NCBI GenBank assembly: GCA_011050235.1
Contig: DRGC01000034.1
Span: 1-64,000, forward strand
Length of the DNA: 64,000 nucleotides
Reading direction: 5' to 3'
From: Phycisphaerae bacterium
GTDB lineage: Bacteria > Planctomycetota > Phycisphaerae > SM23-33
Part shown: in pieces, positions 36,701 to 44,735 of the stretch
Position numbering within the stretch: position 1 is the stretch's first letter
Layout of the letters: the number at the start of each line of letters is the position of its first letter
Program-made: the position numbers and the translations under genes
The notes under the pieces: model-generated
What the model was told of the DNA's origin: nothing
Seen by the model: the letters and a program-made list of their open reading frames with translations, nothing else
Database searches by the model: none

Positions 36701-38274
36701 TCCGGCATCTGCGAGATGAGCGATTTCCAGAGCAGCCGCCCGTCGTCGGCGTCCAGGCACAGCAGGTGAAAGCTCTGGGCGTAGGACGCCACCAGCAGCA
36801 CCTTGCCCTCGTGGTAGACCGGCGGGGAGACGAACTCGTAGACGCCCAGTTCGCTATCGCTCCGGCGGCTGTCCGGTACGGACCAGATCACCCGGCCCTG
36901 CTGGTGAATCGAGATCGCCATCAGCTCGGACCGCAACGGTGACGGCGATACGCCGCGGCCGCCGGGGGGGGCGGCCCACATCACATCGGCGCCGACCGAC
37001 CTGAAACGACCCGTAACAAACACCTTGCCGTCACCGACCGCCAGCCAGTACCGCCCGATGTCCCGCGTAAAGCTAAACGGCCCCATCCTTCCGCGCATGC
37101 CCATCCGAGCCCGAAGCATCCTCAACTCACGACCGTCCCTATACACAGGGAACGCTTGGCGCCACAGCGGCTGGCCGGTCCGCAGGTCGCAACTGATGAC
37201 GGCCTTTTCGGTCCGAAGGATCAGTTGCCCGTCGACGACCACCGGGTAGATCAGGGCGGGCATGATCTGACGCAGCGAGCCGTTGGGCTGGTTGGTCTGG
37301 GCGACGATCAGCCCGTCCCGCAGCTTGATCGACGTCGCCGGCTTGCCTGAGGAAGCGCCCAGGGACTGCTCCGTCGCCAGCAACGCAAGGTCCGGGCCCA
37401 GTTGTTGGCCCTGGTGGGTGAAGATCCATTCGGTTTCGCTGGGCATCTCCGCCTTGGACATAACCACAGCCCCGGATAGAGCCGCTTGTTTGGGCCAGGC
37501 CGGCCTCTGCCGCATCTGCCTTACGAACGCCAGCACGTTCTGTGTGCGCCCGCCCAGGGGCGCTTCCAGGTCCGCATGCTGAGCTTCCAGGTCCCCCTGC
37601 GCCTGATCCGCCGCGGCGGATTGGCCGGCCAGATGGTGAGCCACGGCGACCTGGGCCAGCAATACCCCGGCATGCGTGTGATCGTCGGTCAGGCCGATGG
37701 CCCGTCGCCAGTGGCGAGCGGCCGTCAAGAACTGCGCGCGGTTGAACGCCTCGTGCCCGAGCGCCTCCAGGGCCTTGAGCCCAGCCTGCGTGTGCACGTA
37801 ATCCCGGACCACCTTCCGCAGCAATTGCCGATCGCCATCGGCGACGGCCTGCTGATACAGCCGCTCAGCCGGAGGCTCATAGAGCATCCGATAGCGCCGC
37901 AGGCCTTGGCGGTCCAATTGGCCGATCACCTCGTTGACCTGATCGCGCAAGGCAACGTAGCGTCGCCCGTCGCCGGCAGGCACGAACAGGGCCTCCTGCT
38001 GGCCCAGCAGCACCTGAAGGTTACGGAGGGCGTGATCGATCTGGCCGGCCTCGATCAGGCTGCGCGTCTCGGCGAGGTATCGGTTGACTTCATCGTCGTA
38101 GGGCACGAGCGTCGCCGGCCCGGAGGCGGATGGTCCGGTATCTTTCGAAGATTCAACGACAACGACGCGCCGAACAACACCCCCCTTGACGGCAACTTGC
38201 GCACCGGCCCCCTCGGCCAGGAAACCGAGGGCCAGCGCAAGGACCCAATACGCACTTCGGTTGCCGGTGATCAT
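33706..38274 (-). CDS. Secreted PQQ/BamB-type beta-propeller and helical-repeat fusion
   Basis: 1522 aa from the ATG at 38274, with a signal peptide (AYWVLALALGFLAEGAGAQ). The N-terminal ~280 residues are helical repeats. A first propeller has repeated PQQ-type blades: ISCDLRTGQPLWRQAFP, LCLDADDGRLLWKS and AAYEVDSGRALWAYQ. Residues about 790-1120 form a second helical-repeat region. A second propeller ends the protein, with VTGLDVQTGQTRWTKP and VACLDIPTGAVRWRS. No enzymatic quinone ligands can be assigned, so a scaffold or sensor role is likelier than dehydrogenase activity. It is the first gene of the operon, preceded by a promoter. Confidence 0.85.
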   Translation of the reverse strand: MITGNRSAYWVLALALGFLAEGAGAQVAVKGGVVRRVVVVESSKDTGPSASGPATLVPYDDEVNRYLAETRSLIEAGQIDHALRNLQVLLGQQEALFVPAGDGRRYVALRDQVNEVIGQLDRQGLRRYRMLYEPPAERLYQQAVADGDRQLLRKVVRDYVHTQAGLKALEALGHEAFNRAQFLTAARHWRRAIGLTDDHTHAGVLLAQVAVAHHLAGQSAAADQAQGDLEAQHADLEAPLGGRTQNVLAFVRQMRQRPAWPKQAALSGAVVMSKAEMPSETEWIFTHQGQQLGPDLALLATEQSLGASSGKPATSIKLRDGLIVAQTNQPNGSLRQIMPALIYPVVVDGQLILRTEKAVISCDLRTGQPLWRQAFPVYRDGRELRMLRARMGMRGRMGPFSFTRDIGRYWLAVGDGKVFVTGRFRSVGADVMWAAPPGGRGVSPSPLRSELMAISIHQQGRVIWSVPDSRRSDSELGVYEFVSPPVYHEGKVLLVASYAQSFHLLCLDADDGRLLWKSLISQMPETGGIEHRFPISIVMELVAQASPPAVADGRVFVATNAGVVAAYEVDSGRALWAYQYDRALGPQAQAGGGAMPINPVLVLGDSVICLPADGSEALCLSGEDGRLRWRAGRKNQHYLTALDDRRVLLSREGLRVLSVDEGGKTLLAVDASGVSGDDPGRTGVYGRPVVMPTAALLSGRGELIRLDLTGDRLTPEDLSSFTLPGPGIILGNLITADGRIIAANAAGVAAYVSYETVCRQIDAKLASAPPARRLELLYRRAMAAVNSRRYAAALADLRRCERTADELAVAAPAELDGMLYRTYVAVGNRADSNDRMLAMFAEADRYAQSPQERGHNLLRRAKAHAAGGDIAAALAVAHDLADRFGEEDLVDVEIGPAAGMTRFGPLHVPISGWTLIHEGFIADLIAEHGQDIYAPYDVRAEAELAEARQLDSPDALETVGRRWPNSARADEALFAAAERFYRQADDLSGDQADARLERARGALAMIVRRPDSPLAVSAHVGRAALLVRRGHNSVAGMAAADARRLARREAGDRADQMPVRFADLAGPLGDVLVQILEGASARPTEPEQPPPPDLPLPLKKLFVIQPASARLLRESLGKVIRIDRDVFVFTDSQLLRIDTAADNIDQAIVWQQDISVKMAEHPFFLWAAQGHPPLGGLSTDGETLLVADAETVTGLDVQTGQTRWTKPVVGEQTGIYSAPAAMIGGADAWVVIGADGTVACLDIPTGAVRWRSTLGQEIARPRLAMKAGVVLVTNGQTNTAWCIDVASGKRLADEFRANQHLSALVTGGGFVVVASDAELTAYDVEGMSQPLWSRKLSGAILPTSLEAVGTDRVAVGVNGDSGGRVELVSLADGRTSARIEAAPIEGLPAAVSNIRLWAGDLYLVCWTLPAEPTERSGFLPSVHLQKIDLTVGRLVWNEPFLRAWPVRPWGLGWAFAGNCVVVACGGEGGGRAYVLSLADGQVAGSSTGPVRAIENVRMPPTIVEDRLIVGTAEGLCIYGKTN

Positions 38275-38390
38275 GTCTGAGAGCCTTCCCGAGCCGCTGC
38301 ACACAGCGCCAGCCGCCCAATCCGACCGGCTAAACGCCCCGCCCGCCCCTCGCCTCCACCATCAGGCGGCAAGAGCGCTGCAAAGCACCG

Positions 38391-38419
38391 ATTATAATGA
38401 TCGCCAAGCCGGCCCACAA
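38391..38419 (-). promoter_or_regulatory. Predicted promoter of the 20-kb MoxR/vWA operon
   Basis: On the minus strand TTGTGG (38419-38414), 17 bases, TATAAT (38396-38391, perfect). The predicted start near 38384 gives a 110-base leader before the ATG at 38274. No other good promoter was found upstream of the first operon gene. Confidence 0.6.
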
Positions 38420-38522
38420 GGCCCATCCACCGCAGGCTCAATTCCTTAGTCGCCCCGGCATCCCAAGAGTTCCTGATGTTGTCTACGTCCCCCAGCCGCC
38501 CACCGTTCGCGCCAAGGCAACC

Positions 38523-38550
38523 TGGACGGTCGCCCCCGAACGGCTACAAT
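38523..38550 (+). promoter_or_regulatory. Possible archaemetzincin promoter
   Basis: TACAAT (38545-38550) with TGGACG (38523-38528) 16 bases upstream. The leader would be about 60 bases. The -35 match is four of six, so this is tentative. Confidence 0.4.
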
Positions 38551-38617
38551 AGCTGATGTAAGGGCTGGCCCGCAGCCCGCGGCGCCGATATCGGGATGTG
38601 AAACGAAAAAAAGCCGG

Positions 38618-39568
38618 ATGAGGACACAAAAAACGTTCCTGCGAAAGGCGATGCTTCTGCTGGGGTTGGCTGTCTTGTCCGGGGTGATCGGGTGTTGGAC
38701 TCAGGATCCCTCCGGCGTTGAGCGGGCGACCCAATTGCGGGCGGCTATGGCGAAACTTCAGCCGCTGCACGCGCCCCTGCCCCCACCTGCGCCTGGCGAT
38801 TGGCTCGCAGAGCATCGCGAGCCCGGTCAGACGTTCGATCAGTATCTGCAATCCGACCCCGTCCGGCCCGATGATCAGCGGCGCGTGATCTACATCCAGT
38901 TGCTGGGCGAGTTCAATGACACGCAACGGCGGATCGTCGACCTGACGGCGGACTATATGGCGCGATTCTTCAACGCGCCGGTTACGACGCAGCCGGACCT
39001 GTCGTTGTCGATTATCCCCCCTCACGCCCGCCGCACGCACCCGAGCTGGGGCATGGAGCAGATCCTGACGGACCACGTGTTGCACGACGTCCTGCGCCCG
39101 CGATTGCCCGACGATGCGACGGTCTACCTGGCCCTTACCACGTCGGATCTTTGGGCCGGGAAAGGGTGGAACTTCGTCTATGGCGAGGCGTCGCTGCGCC
39201 AGCGTGTGGGCGTGTGGTCCATTTACCGAAATGGGGACCCCGACGCCGGCGAGGAGGCCTATCTCCTGTGCCTTCGCCGCACACTTGGAGCCGCCGTCCA
39301 CGAAACCGGCCACATGTTCGGCTTGCGCCACTGCACAACCCACATGTGCGTCATGGCCGGCACCAATCACATGGCGGAGTCCGACAGCCACCCCCTGTGG
39401 CTATGCCCGAAATGCCTGGCCAAAGTCTGCTGGGCCATGCGGGTTGATCCTGTTGACCGATACCGCAAGCTGGCGGAGTTCTGCCAAGAGAACAATCTGC
39501 AAGCCGAGCGGGCATTCTTCGAGAAATCCATCGCGGTGCTGAACGGCTCGGCCCAGGCTGGGCGGTGA
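38618..39568 (+). CDS. Exported archaemetzincin-type zinc metalloprotease lipoprotein
   Basis: A 316-aa protein with a lipoprotein signal (leader ending LSGVIGC, Cys near residue 28). The signature of peptidase family M54 is complete: HETGHMFGLRHC, CVM four residues on, and a CPKC pair after a 17-residue spacer. This gives the three zinc ligands, the catalytic Glu, the Met-turn and the four Cys of the second zinc site. Archaemetzincins usually are short cytoplasmic proteins of about 180 aa; this one adds an export signal and about 100 N-terminal residues. It is monocistronic. Substrates are unknown; a cell-surface or periplasmic location is predicted. Confidence 0.9.
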   Translation: MRTQKTFLRKAMLLLGLAVLSGVIGCWTQDPSGVERATQLRAAMAKLQPLHAPLPPPAPGDWLAEHREPGQTFDQYLQSDPVRPDDQRRVIYIQLLGEFNDTQRRIVDLTADYMARFFNAPVTTQPDLSLSIIPPHARRTHPSWGMEQILTDHVLHDVLRPRLPDDATVYLALTTSDLWAGKGWNFVYGEASLRQRVGVWSIYRNGDPDAGEEAYLLCLRRTLGAAVHETGHMFGLRHCTTHMCVMAGTNHMAESDSHPLWLCPKCLAKVCWAMRVDPVDRYRKLAEFCQENNLQAERAFFEKSIAVLNGSAQAGR

Positions 39569-39588
39569 GGGCGCCGGCGGCCTGGCCG

Positions 39589-39616
39589 TTGCCTGGGCTG
39601 GGGGATCGGCTATAGT
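39589..39616 (+). promoter_or_regulatory. Predicted glycosyltransferase promoter giving a leaderless mRNA
   Basis: TTGCCT (39589-39594), 16 bases, TATAGT (39611-39616). The ATG at 39625 begins eight bases after the -10, so transcription would start within about two bases of the start codon, and no ribosome-binding site is present. Confidence 0.5.
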
Positions 39617-39624
39617 GGCCGGCG

Positions 39625-40563
39625 ATGGCTGCGACGACCACCCCGATGTTCAGCGTGATTATGCCTGTCTATAACCACGCCGCCTACGTGGCGGCTGCGG
39701 TGCGGTCGGTCATCGACCAGACCATGACCGACTGGGAGTTAATCCTCGTCGATGACGGCTCGACCGACGGGAGCGGCCGGATCGTCGACGACCTGGCCGC
39801 CGGGGACGGGCGGATCACGGTGATCCATCAGGCCAACGCCGGTCAGGCCGCCGCCCGAAACGTCGCCCTGGCCGTCGCGAAAGGCGGCTGGCTGGCCTAT
39901 ATCGACAGCGACGACCTGTACCTGCCCGACGCCCTGGCTGCCTACGCCGACCACATCGCGGCCCATCCGGACGTGCAGTTCATGTACGGCTATCGTCACC
40001 GCCTCAACGAAGACGAATCGTTGACCCACCTGGCGGGCGAGTTCCAGGACCGCCCCACCGGCCCGGCCGAGCTGTTCGGGCGAATGCACCTGTCGCACCT
40101 GTGCGTGTGCTACCGGCGCGAGCTCATCGACCGCGCAGGCGGCTACTATGACGAGGCCCTGCGGACGTGCGAGGACTATGAGCTGTACCTGCGGCTGAGC
40201 CTGCTGTGCCGGTTCGAGCCGCTGGGTAAGGCCACCGGCCTGCGGCGAAGGCACAGCGGAAATGTCTCGCGCCAGACCGGCGTCACCCGGTTCCGCGAAG
40301 CCCAGGTGCTGCAGCGCTTCGTCGAAAAGCTTGGAGGCCGAGACGTCCTGGACGACGATCTGATCCGCCGGCGATTGGGGCGGCTGTATTACGCTTCGGC
40401 CCGGCAGTATTTCAAGAGCGGCTCTTTCGGCCGCGCCCTGCAGGCTGTTCGGCGCGCTCACGAGTATCGGCGCACCTTCAAGAGCACGGCGATCCGCGTG
40501 TTGGCTGGGGCGTTGAAGCCTTTCGACAGGACCCACCCCGACCCCCTGCCGTTACTGATGTGA
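39625..40563 (+). CDS. Family 2 glycosyltransferase
   Basis: A 312-aa protein with a GT-A fold. It begins FSVIMPVYNHAAYVAAAV and continues with LILVDDGSTDGS, NAGQAAARN and YIDSDDLYLPDAL, the D-x-D-like metal/nucleotide-sugar site. A later CEDYELYLRLS block provides the likely catalytic ED pair. The C-terminus is short and helical and has no membrane segment. It probably adds a sugar to a polysaccharide or lipid; donor and acceptor cannot be predicted. It stands alone, convergent with the unknown membrane gene. Confidence 0.92.
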   Translation: MAATTTPMFSVIMPVYNHAAYVAAAVRSVIDQTMTDWELILVDDGSTDGSGRIVDDLAAGDGRITVIHQANAGQAAARNVALAVAKGGWLAYIDSDDLYLPDALAAYADHIAAHPDVQFMYGYRHRLNEDESLTHLAGEFQDRPTGPAELFGRMHLSHLCVCYRRELIDRAGGYYDEALRTCEDYELYLRLSLLCRFEPLGKATGLRRRHSGNVSRQTGVTRFREAQVLQRFVEKLGGRDVLDDDLIRRRLGRLYYASARQYFKSGSFGRALQAVRRAHEYRRTFKSTAIRVLAGALKPFDRTHPDPLPLLM

Positions 40564-40579
40564 CGGCGCCCAGTAACGG

Positions 40580-42802
40580 CTACGGCTGTTCGTCGGGGAC
40601 AATGACGGCGACTTCGCGCAGATGCTGGTACCAGAGATTCGCGCTTAGCGGCAGGCGTCGGAAAGCGCCCTGCGGCTTCAGCAGGCGCAGCGGACGAACG
40701 GTTGTCTCTTCCGGCCAGAGAAGCTCAGCCGACAGCACCACCGCCCCCGGCCTCGGCGCCGGACAGTCGACGATCACCTGCCCGCGGCGCATCTTGGGCC
40801 CGGCGACCAGCACGTCGACCATCCCGCCCTTCCACTCGACAACAGCCCAACAGTCGCCGACAACCTCGGTAAACGTTTTGACGACGGCGAACAAATCGTG
40901 GAGGTTTTCATCGGCGACCTGTGTGCGGAGCATCATGGCCTCGCCGCGGTCCGCGTTCTTGCCTTCGCTGGCGGCCGATAGCAGGCGTCGACGGCTCCGT
41001 TGGATTGTGCGCAGGTTGTAGCAGCGCCAGGCGTCGGGGTGATCGGCCGCCAGCGGCGCCAACAGGACGCCGTCGAAAGTCCCCTGGCCCATCTGGGCGG
41101 CCTGGTGGTACATGCCGTCGGGCCCCAGCAGCAACAGGCCCGATGCCTGCGAGCGCGGCACGCCCCAGGGATCCGGCATGGAGGCCGCCACGTAGATCCC
41201 CACCGTATTGGGCCAGTCACGCATGCTGCTGGCCACGACCCACCATCGCCCGCGGTGTTTGGCCCGTCCGCTGGGGCCCACGAGGATCTCATGCATTGCA
41301 TCGGTGACTGCGGCGCTGCGCCAGATACGGGCCGTCGGCAGCGACCCTTCGAACGTCGGCAGGGCGTCGCGGCTGGCGCGATGGGTGATCGTCCTGAGCC
41401 ACATCCCGCTGACAAGCGTGCCCCGCGTCCGGCTGAGCTGCGCCGCAGCCGCCCGAACGCCCCCCACCATCGCGGCAAGCACAATCGCCCCACTGGTCAG
41501 CCAGATCACGCGCTGACGTGCTCCGGCCAGGTCCCTCGCGCCGACCAGCGCCGCGCCGCATCCGACGGCCAGGCCCAGCGCCGGCACGAGCCAGTTAAAC
41601 GTCGCCGTCCCGCCAAGCAGGTACAGCAACAACCCCACAGCCGCCCCGGTAGCCGTCGCAGCGACCAACTGTCGGACGCCCGGGTCGATCTCGACAAACA
41701 GCCGCCGTTGCCGGGCGATGGGGCGACCGGCCAGCGCCACCAGCGGCCCTTGCAGCGCCGCCGCCAGCAGCCCGGCGACCACCGCAACCGACAGGTCACT
41801 CAGACACAACAGCGCCAGGGCGATCTGGATGCCGACGATGAAAATCACGCCCAGGATGGCCCCGGCGGATTCCCGCAGGCTGACGGCCCGCCGCAGGCCG
41901 TCGGCGCGCTTCAGCGCCCTGGCCAGCAGCGCCAGCGACGCCGCCGTCCACATGGCCCGCCCCACCATGCCCACGCCCAGCAGATCGCCCAGCAGCCGCA
42001 CCTGCCCGGCCAGAATCAACGTCACCGCCGCAAAGGCCAGCACAACCCTCGCCGTCCGTGAGGCCGGCACGTGCACCTTCGATCTCGGTTCGAAACCGCG
42101 CGACGGCGTGTAAATCCCCCCGACGCTGACACACACCCACGCCACCAGCAGCAGCACGATCGCCATCGCGCCGGCGACCATCAGCACGTCCGCGCCCACC
42201 CACCAGCTCATCGCGAATAGGGTCATTCCTAGCGCGATGCCCGTCAACCAGTCGCGGCCGATGGCGGCTCCGCGGTTGCGGCGCTCGTCACGGCGCAGGA
42301 CGGCGCCCATCGAGAACAGCGCCACCACCCCCCCCGCCATCGGCAGCAGCATCAGCCACTGGACCGCGAGCTTAAAGACGGTCCACGACAGCGGCGTCCA
42401 GCCGAACCGCAGCGTCACCAGATCGACCAGCGGCAGGGCCAGGAACACCAGCACCATCGAGCCCAGGGCCCCCGCCAGCGCCGCAGCGGTCGCCGCGCCA
42501 TACAGCTTCAGCAACGTTCGCCCTTCCAGGCGACAGGCGACCGAGCCCCGGCCGGCGACGACGGCAAGGTCGCTGCCGAGCGAACGTCGCATCAGAAACA
42601 GCACCCAGCCGGCGGGATAGCTCAGCGCCCGGCCCCGGTAGGCCACCGCAGCCACCGCCAACAGCATCGCCGAGATCGTCACCAGGATCGACTCGCCCGA
42701 GGAATCCAACGCCCACGCCCACAACATGGCGATGCACGACGCCCAGACCACCATTGCGGCGGCTGAGACCACGATGATCGTTCTGTCGGTCAGATATTTC
42801 AT
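40580..42802 (-). CDS. Unknown polytopic membrane protein with a soluble C-terminal domain
   Basis: 740 aa that I do not recognise. The first ~460 residues contain about a dozen hydrophobic helices, in pairs separated by Arg-rich loops. The last ~280 residues are soluble and mixed alpha/beta, with WWVVASSMRDWPNTVGIYV, then LLLLGPDGMYHQAAQMG and VVEWKGGMVDVLVAGPKM. The layout recalls multi-span proteins fused to a soluble catalytic-like domain, but no SAM, nucleotide or metal motif could be identified. It is the last gene of the uvrB-sulfotransferase-nadC-birA group, 27 bases after birA. Confidence 0.65.
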   Translation of the reverse strand: MKYLTDRTIIVVSAAAMVVWASCIAMLWAWALDSSGESILVTISAMLLAVAAVAYRGRALSYPAGWVLFLMRRSLGSDLAVVAGRGSVACRLEGRTLLKLYGAATAAALAGALGSMVLVFLALPLVDLVTLRFGWTPLSWTVFKLAVQWLMLLPMAGGVVALFSMGAVLRRDERRNRGAAIGRDWLTGIALGMTLFAMSWWVGADVLMVAGAMAIVLLLVAWVCVSVGGIYTPSRGFEPRSKVHVPASRTARVVLAFAAVTLILAGQVRLLGDLLGVGMVGRAMWTAASLALLARALKRADGLRRAVSLRESAGAILGVIFIVGIQIALALLCLSDLSVAVVAGLLAAALQGPLVALAGRPIARQRRLFVEIDPGVRQLVAATATGAAVGLLLYLLGGTATFNWLVPALGLAVGCGAALVGARDLAGARQRVIWLTSGAIVLAAMVGGVRAAAAQLSRTRGTLVSGMWLRTITHRASRDALPTFEGSLPTARIWRSAAVTDAMHEILVGPSGRAKHRGRWWVVASSMRDWPNTVGIYVAASMPDPWGVPRSQASGLLLLGPDGMYHQAAQMGQGTFDGVLLAPLAADHPDAWRCYNLRTIQRSRRRLLSAASEGKNADRGEAMMLRTQVADENLHDLFAVVKTFTEVVGDCWAVVEWKGGMVDVLVAGPKMRRGQVIVDCPAPRPGAVVLSAELLWPEETTVRPLRLLKPQGAFRRLPLSANLWYQHLREVAVIVPDEQP

Positions 42803-42829
42803 CGCTTCATCGTCATCGCGGGGGGGGGC

Positions 42830-43798
42830 TCACTCGACCAGCGAGGCGCCCTCGGCCGGCAGGTGCTCGCGGCGCCCGTCGTCGCAGACCAGGATCAACC
42901 CCTCCAGCGGGCTGACATCGAGCACGCGGCCGACGTGCGGCCGGCCGGCGAACAGCACGGTCACGCGCTGATTGATCATGCCGCACCGGGCGACCCACGC
43001 ATCGTGCAGAACGTCCAGCGCTCCGCCCGCCAACCGCTCGACCCACGCGTCCAGCCGCTGAAGGATAGCGCGGATCACCTCGATCCGATCGACGGGATGG
43101 CCCACATGTTCGCGCAGGCACGTGGCCGGGCGGTCGACGCTGCCCGGCGACGGAGCGGCGTTGACGTTGACGCCCACGCCCAGCACAACGCTGCCTTCGG
43201 TAGCCGTGCGGCGAAGCTCCACCAGCACGCCGGAGGTCTTCTGCTCACCCAGCAGCACGTCGTTGGGCCACCGCAGGGCGCAGGTCAGCCCGCCGCACGC
43301 CTGGTCGATACCCTCGGCCACCGCCAACCCCGTGGCGACCGTCAGGGCGTGGTGGGGCAACTGGTGGGTCTGTTCGACCAACAGCACGCTCATCAGGATG
43401 TTCTCGCCGGGCGGGCTGAGCCACACGCGCCCCAACCGGCCGCGGCCGTGACGCTGATGCTCAGCCAGCACGACCAGTCCGTCGGCGTCCTCCTGGCGGG
43501 CCGAGTCGGCGGCGATATCGTTGGTGGAATCGACCTCGCCGAAGGCAATCGCGTGTCGGCCAATCCGCCGGGTCCCCAGATCGCGCTCGATCAGGCGCGC
43601 GTCCAGCGGCATCGGCTGGACCAGCCGAAGGCCGTGGGCGGGGTGATGCTCCAGTTCGAACCCGCGCCCCGTCAGTTGCTCGATGACCTCGTTGAGCCGC
43701 TCCGCGCTCACCCCGGCCGCCCCGGCCAGTTCGCTGAGCGAATAGAAACCGTCCTTGCGGTCGTAAAGAAGCCCGAGAACGTTGCTGGCGGTGTTCAT
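42830..43798 (-). CDS. birA: Biotin-protein ligase with N-terminal helix-turn-helix
   Basis: 322 aa from the ATG at 43798, seven bases after the nadC stop. Residues 1-60 form a winged-helix-like domain (YSLSELAGAAGVSAERLNEVI). The ligase core has FGEVDSTNDIA, the biotinyl-AMP motif HGRGRLGRVW, and LRWPNDVLL. The C-terminal SH3-like domain ends GLILVCDDGRREHLP. It attaches biotin to the acetyl-CoA carboxylase carrier protein and, given the HTH, may also repress biotin genes. The carboxyltransferase gene accA lies at 12.6 kb. Confidence 0.94.
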   Translation of the reverse strand: MNTASNVLGLLYDRKDGFYSLSELAGAAGVSAERLNEVIEQLTGRGFELEHHPAHGLRLVQPMPLDARLIERDLGTRRIGRHAIAFGEVDSTNDIAADSARQEDADGLVVLAEHQRHGRGRLGRVWLSPPGENILMSVLLVEQTHQLPHHALTVATGLAVAEGIDQACGGLTCALRWPNDVLLGEQKTSGVLVELRRTATEGSVVLGVGVNVNAAPSPGSVDRPATCLREHVGHPVDRIEVIRAILQRLDAWVERLAGGALDVLHDAWVARCGMINQRVTVLFAGRPHVGRVLDVSPLEGLILVCDDGRREHLPAEGASLVE

Positions 43799-43805
43799 TC
43801 GGCTA

Positions 43806-44693
43806 TCAGGGCTGATCGATATCGAAGGCGACATCCGCCGCCGGGGCCGAATGCGTCAGCGCACCGATGGCGATACGGTCCACGCCGGTTGCGGCGATGC
43901 GGCCCACCGAGGCCAGGTCCACACCCCCGGAGGCCTCCAGGGCCAACTCGCCCGCCAGACCGGCCGCATCGCGACGCCGGACGGCCTCGGCCAGGTCATC
44001 GAGCGTGAAGTTGTCCAGCAGGATCACATCCACCGGCAGCTTTAAGGCGACATCGAACTGCTCGAGCGTGTCAACTTCGACCTCCACGAAGCCGCGGCCG
44101 CCGAGCGCGTCGCGGGCCTCGGCGAGCTTGTCGGCCAACGCCGCCAGGGGTTGCAGCAGGGCCAGGTGGTTGTCCTTGACCAGCACCGCATCGTAGAGGC
44201 CCATGCGGTGGTTGTGCCCGCCGCCAGCGCGAACAGCGTATTTTTCCAAGTGTCGCCAGCCGGGCGTGGTCTTTCGCGTGTCGTAGATGTCGGCCGACGT
44301 AGCAGCGACGGCCTCGACGTACTCGCGCGTGAGCGTGGCGATGCCGCACAACCGTTGAAGAAAGTTCAGCGCCACCCGCTCGGCCGACAGAACCGCCCCG
44401 GCCGGACCCGACCATTGGGCCAGCGTCGCCCCGGCCTCGACGCCCTGGCCGTCGGCGACAAGGACGTTCGTCTGGATCGCCCCGTCATACGCCGCGCCGA
44501 TGGCCGCCAGGAAAGCTCCCCCGCAGACGACCAGCTCCTGGCGAGCGACAAACCGCCCCGCCGCCCGAGCGCCCCCAGGCAGCATGGCGCTGGTAACGTC
44601 GCCGCCGCCGAGGTCCTCGGCCTTGGCTAGGACGAGCAACTCGCCGAGACAATTGAACTCGAACCGGGTGGGTTCCATTTCGCCGCCGAACAT
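43806..44693 (-). CDS. nadC: Nicotinate-nucleotide pyrophosphorylase (carboxylating)
   Basis: A 295-aa protein; an internal ATG at 44678 would give 290 aa. Conserved blocks include EDLGGGDVTSAML, ERVALNFLQRLCGIAT, the active-site YDTRKTTPGWR, RAGGGHNHRMGLYDAVLVKDNH, and EVEVDTLEQ. It makes nicotinate mononucleotide from quinolinate and PRPP in de novo NAD synthesis. nadA and nadB are not in the window. It is cotranscribed with uvrB, sulfotransferase and birA judging by spacing. Confidence 0.95.
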   Translation of the reverse strand: MFGGEMEPTRFEFNCLGELLVLAKAEDLGGGDVTSAMLPGGARAAGRFVARQELVVCGGAFLAAIGAAYDGAIQTNVLVADGQGVEAGATLAQWSGPAGAVLSAERVALNFLQRLCGIATLTREYVEAVAATSADIYDTRKTTPGWRHLEKYAVRAGGGHNHRMGLYDAVLVKDNHLALLQPLAALADKLAEARDALGGRGFVEVEVDTLEQFDVALKLPVDVILLDNFTLDDLAEAVRRRDAAGLAGELALEASGGVDLASVGRIAATGVDRIAIGALTHSAPAADVAFDIDQP

Positions 44694-44735
44694 ACCGCAA
44701 GGACGAGGGGTTGCCTAGCGCTTTGTGCCGACCGG

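Larger units (their letters stand above)
38275..38617. other. Divergent intergenic region with two predicted promoters
   Basis: 343 bases between the PQQ gene and the archaemetzincin gene. It holds a strong minus-strand promoter at 38391-38419 and a weaker plus-strand one at 38523-38550. An AT-rich palindrome (ATTATAAT, 38391-38398) makes the -10. No small gene was recognised. Confidence 0.55.

Noticed and set aside
33706-38274. PQQ-dependent dehydrogenase
   Set aside because: The blades are of PQQ/BamB type, but no catalytic calcium/Asp or disulfide-ring motif could be identified, and there are extensive helical repeats.
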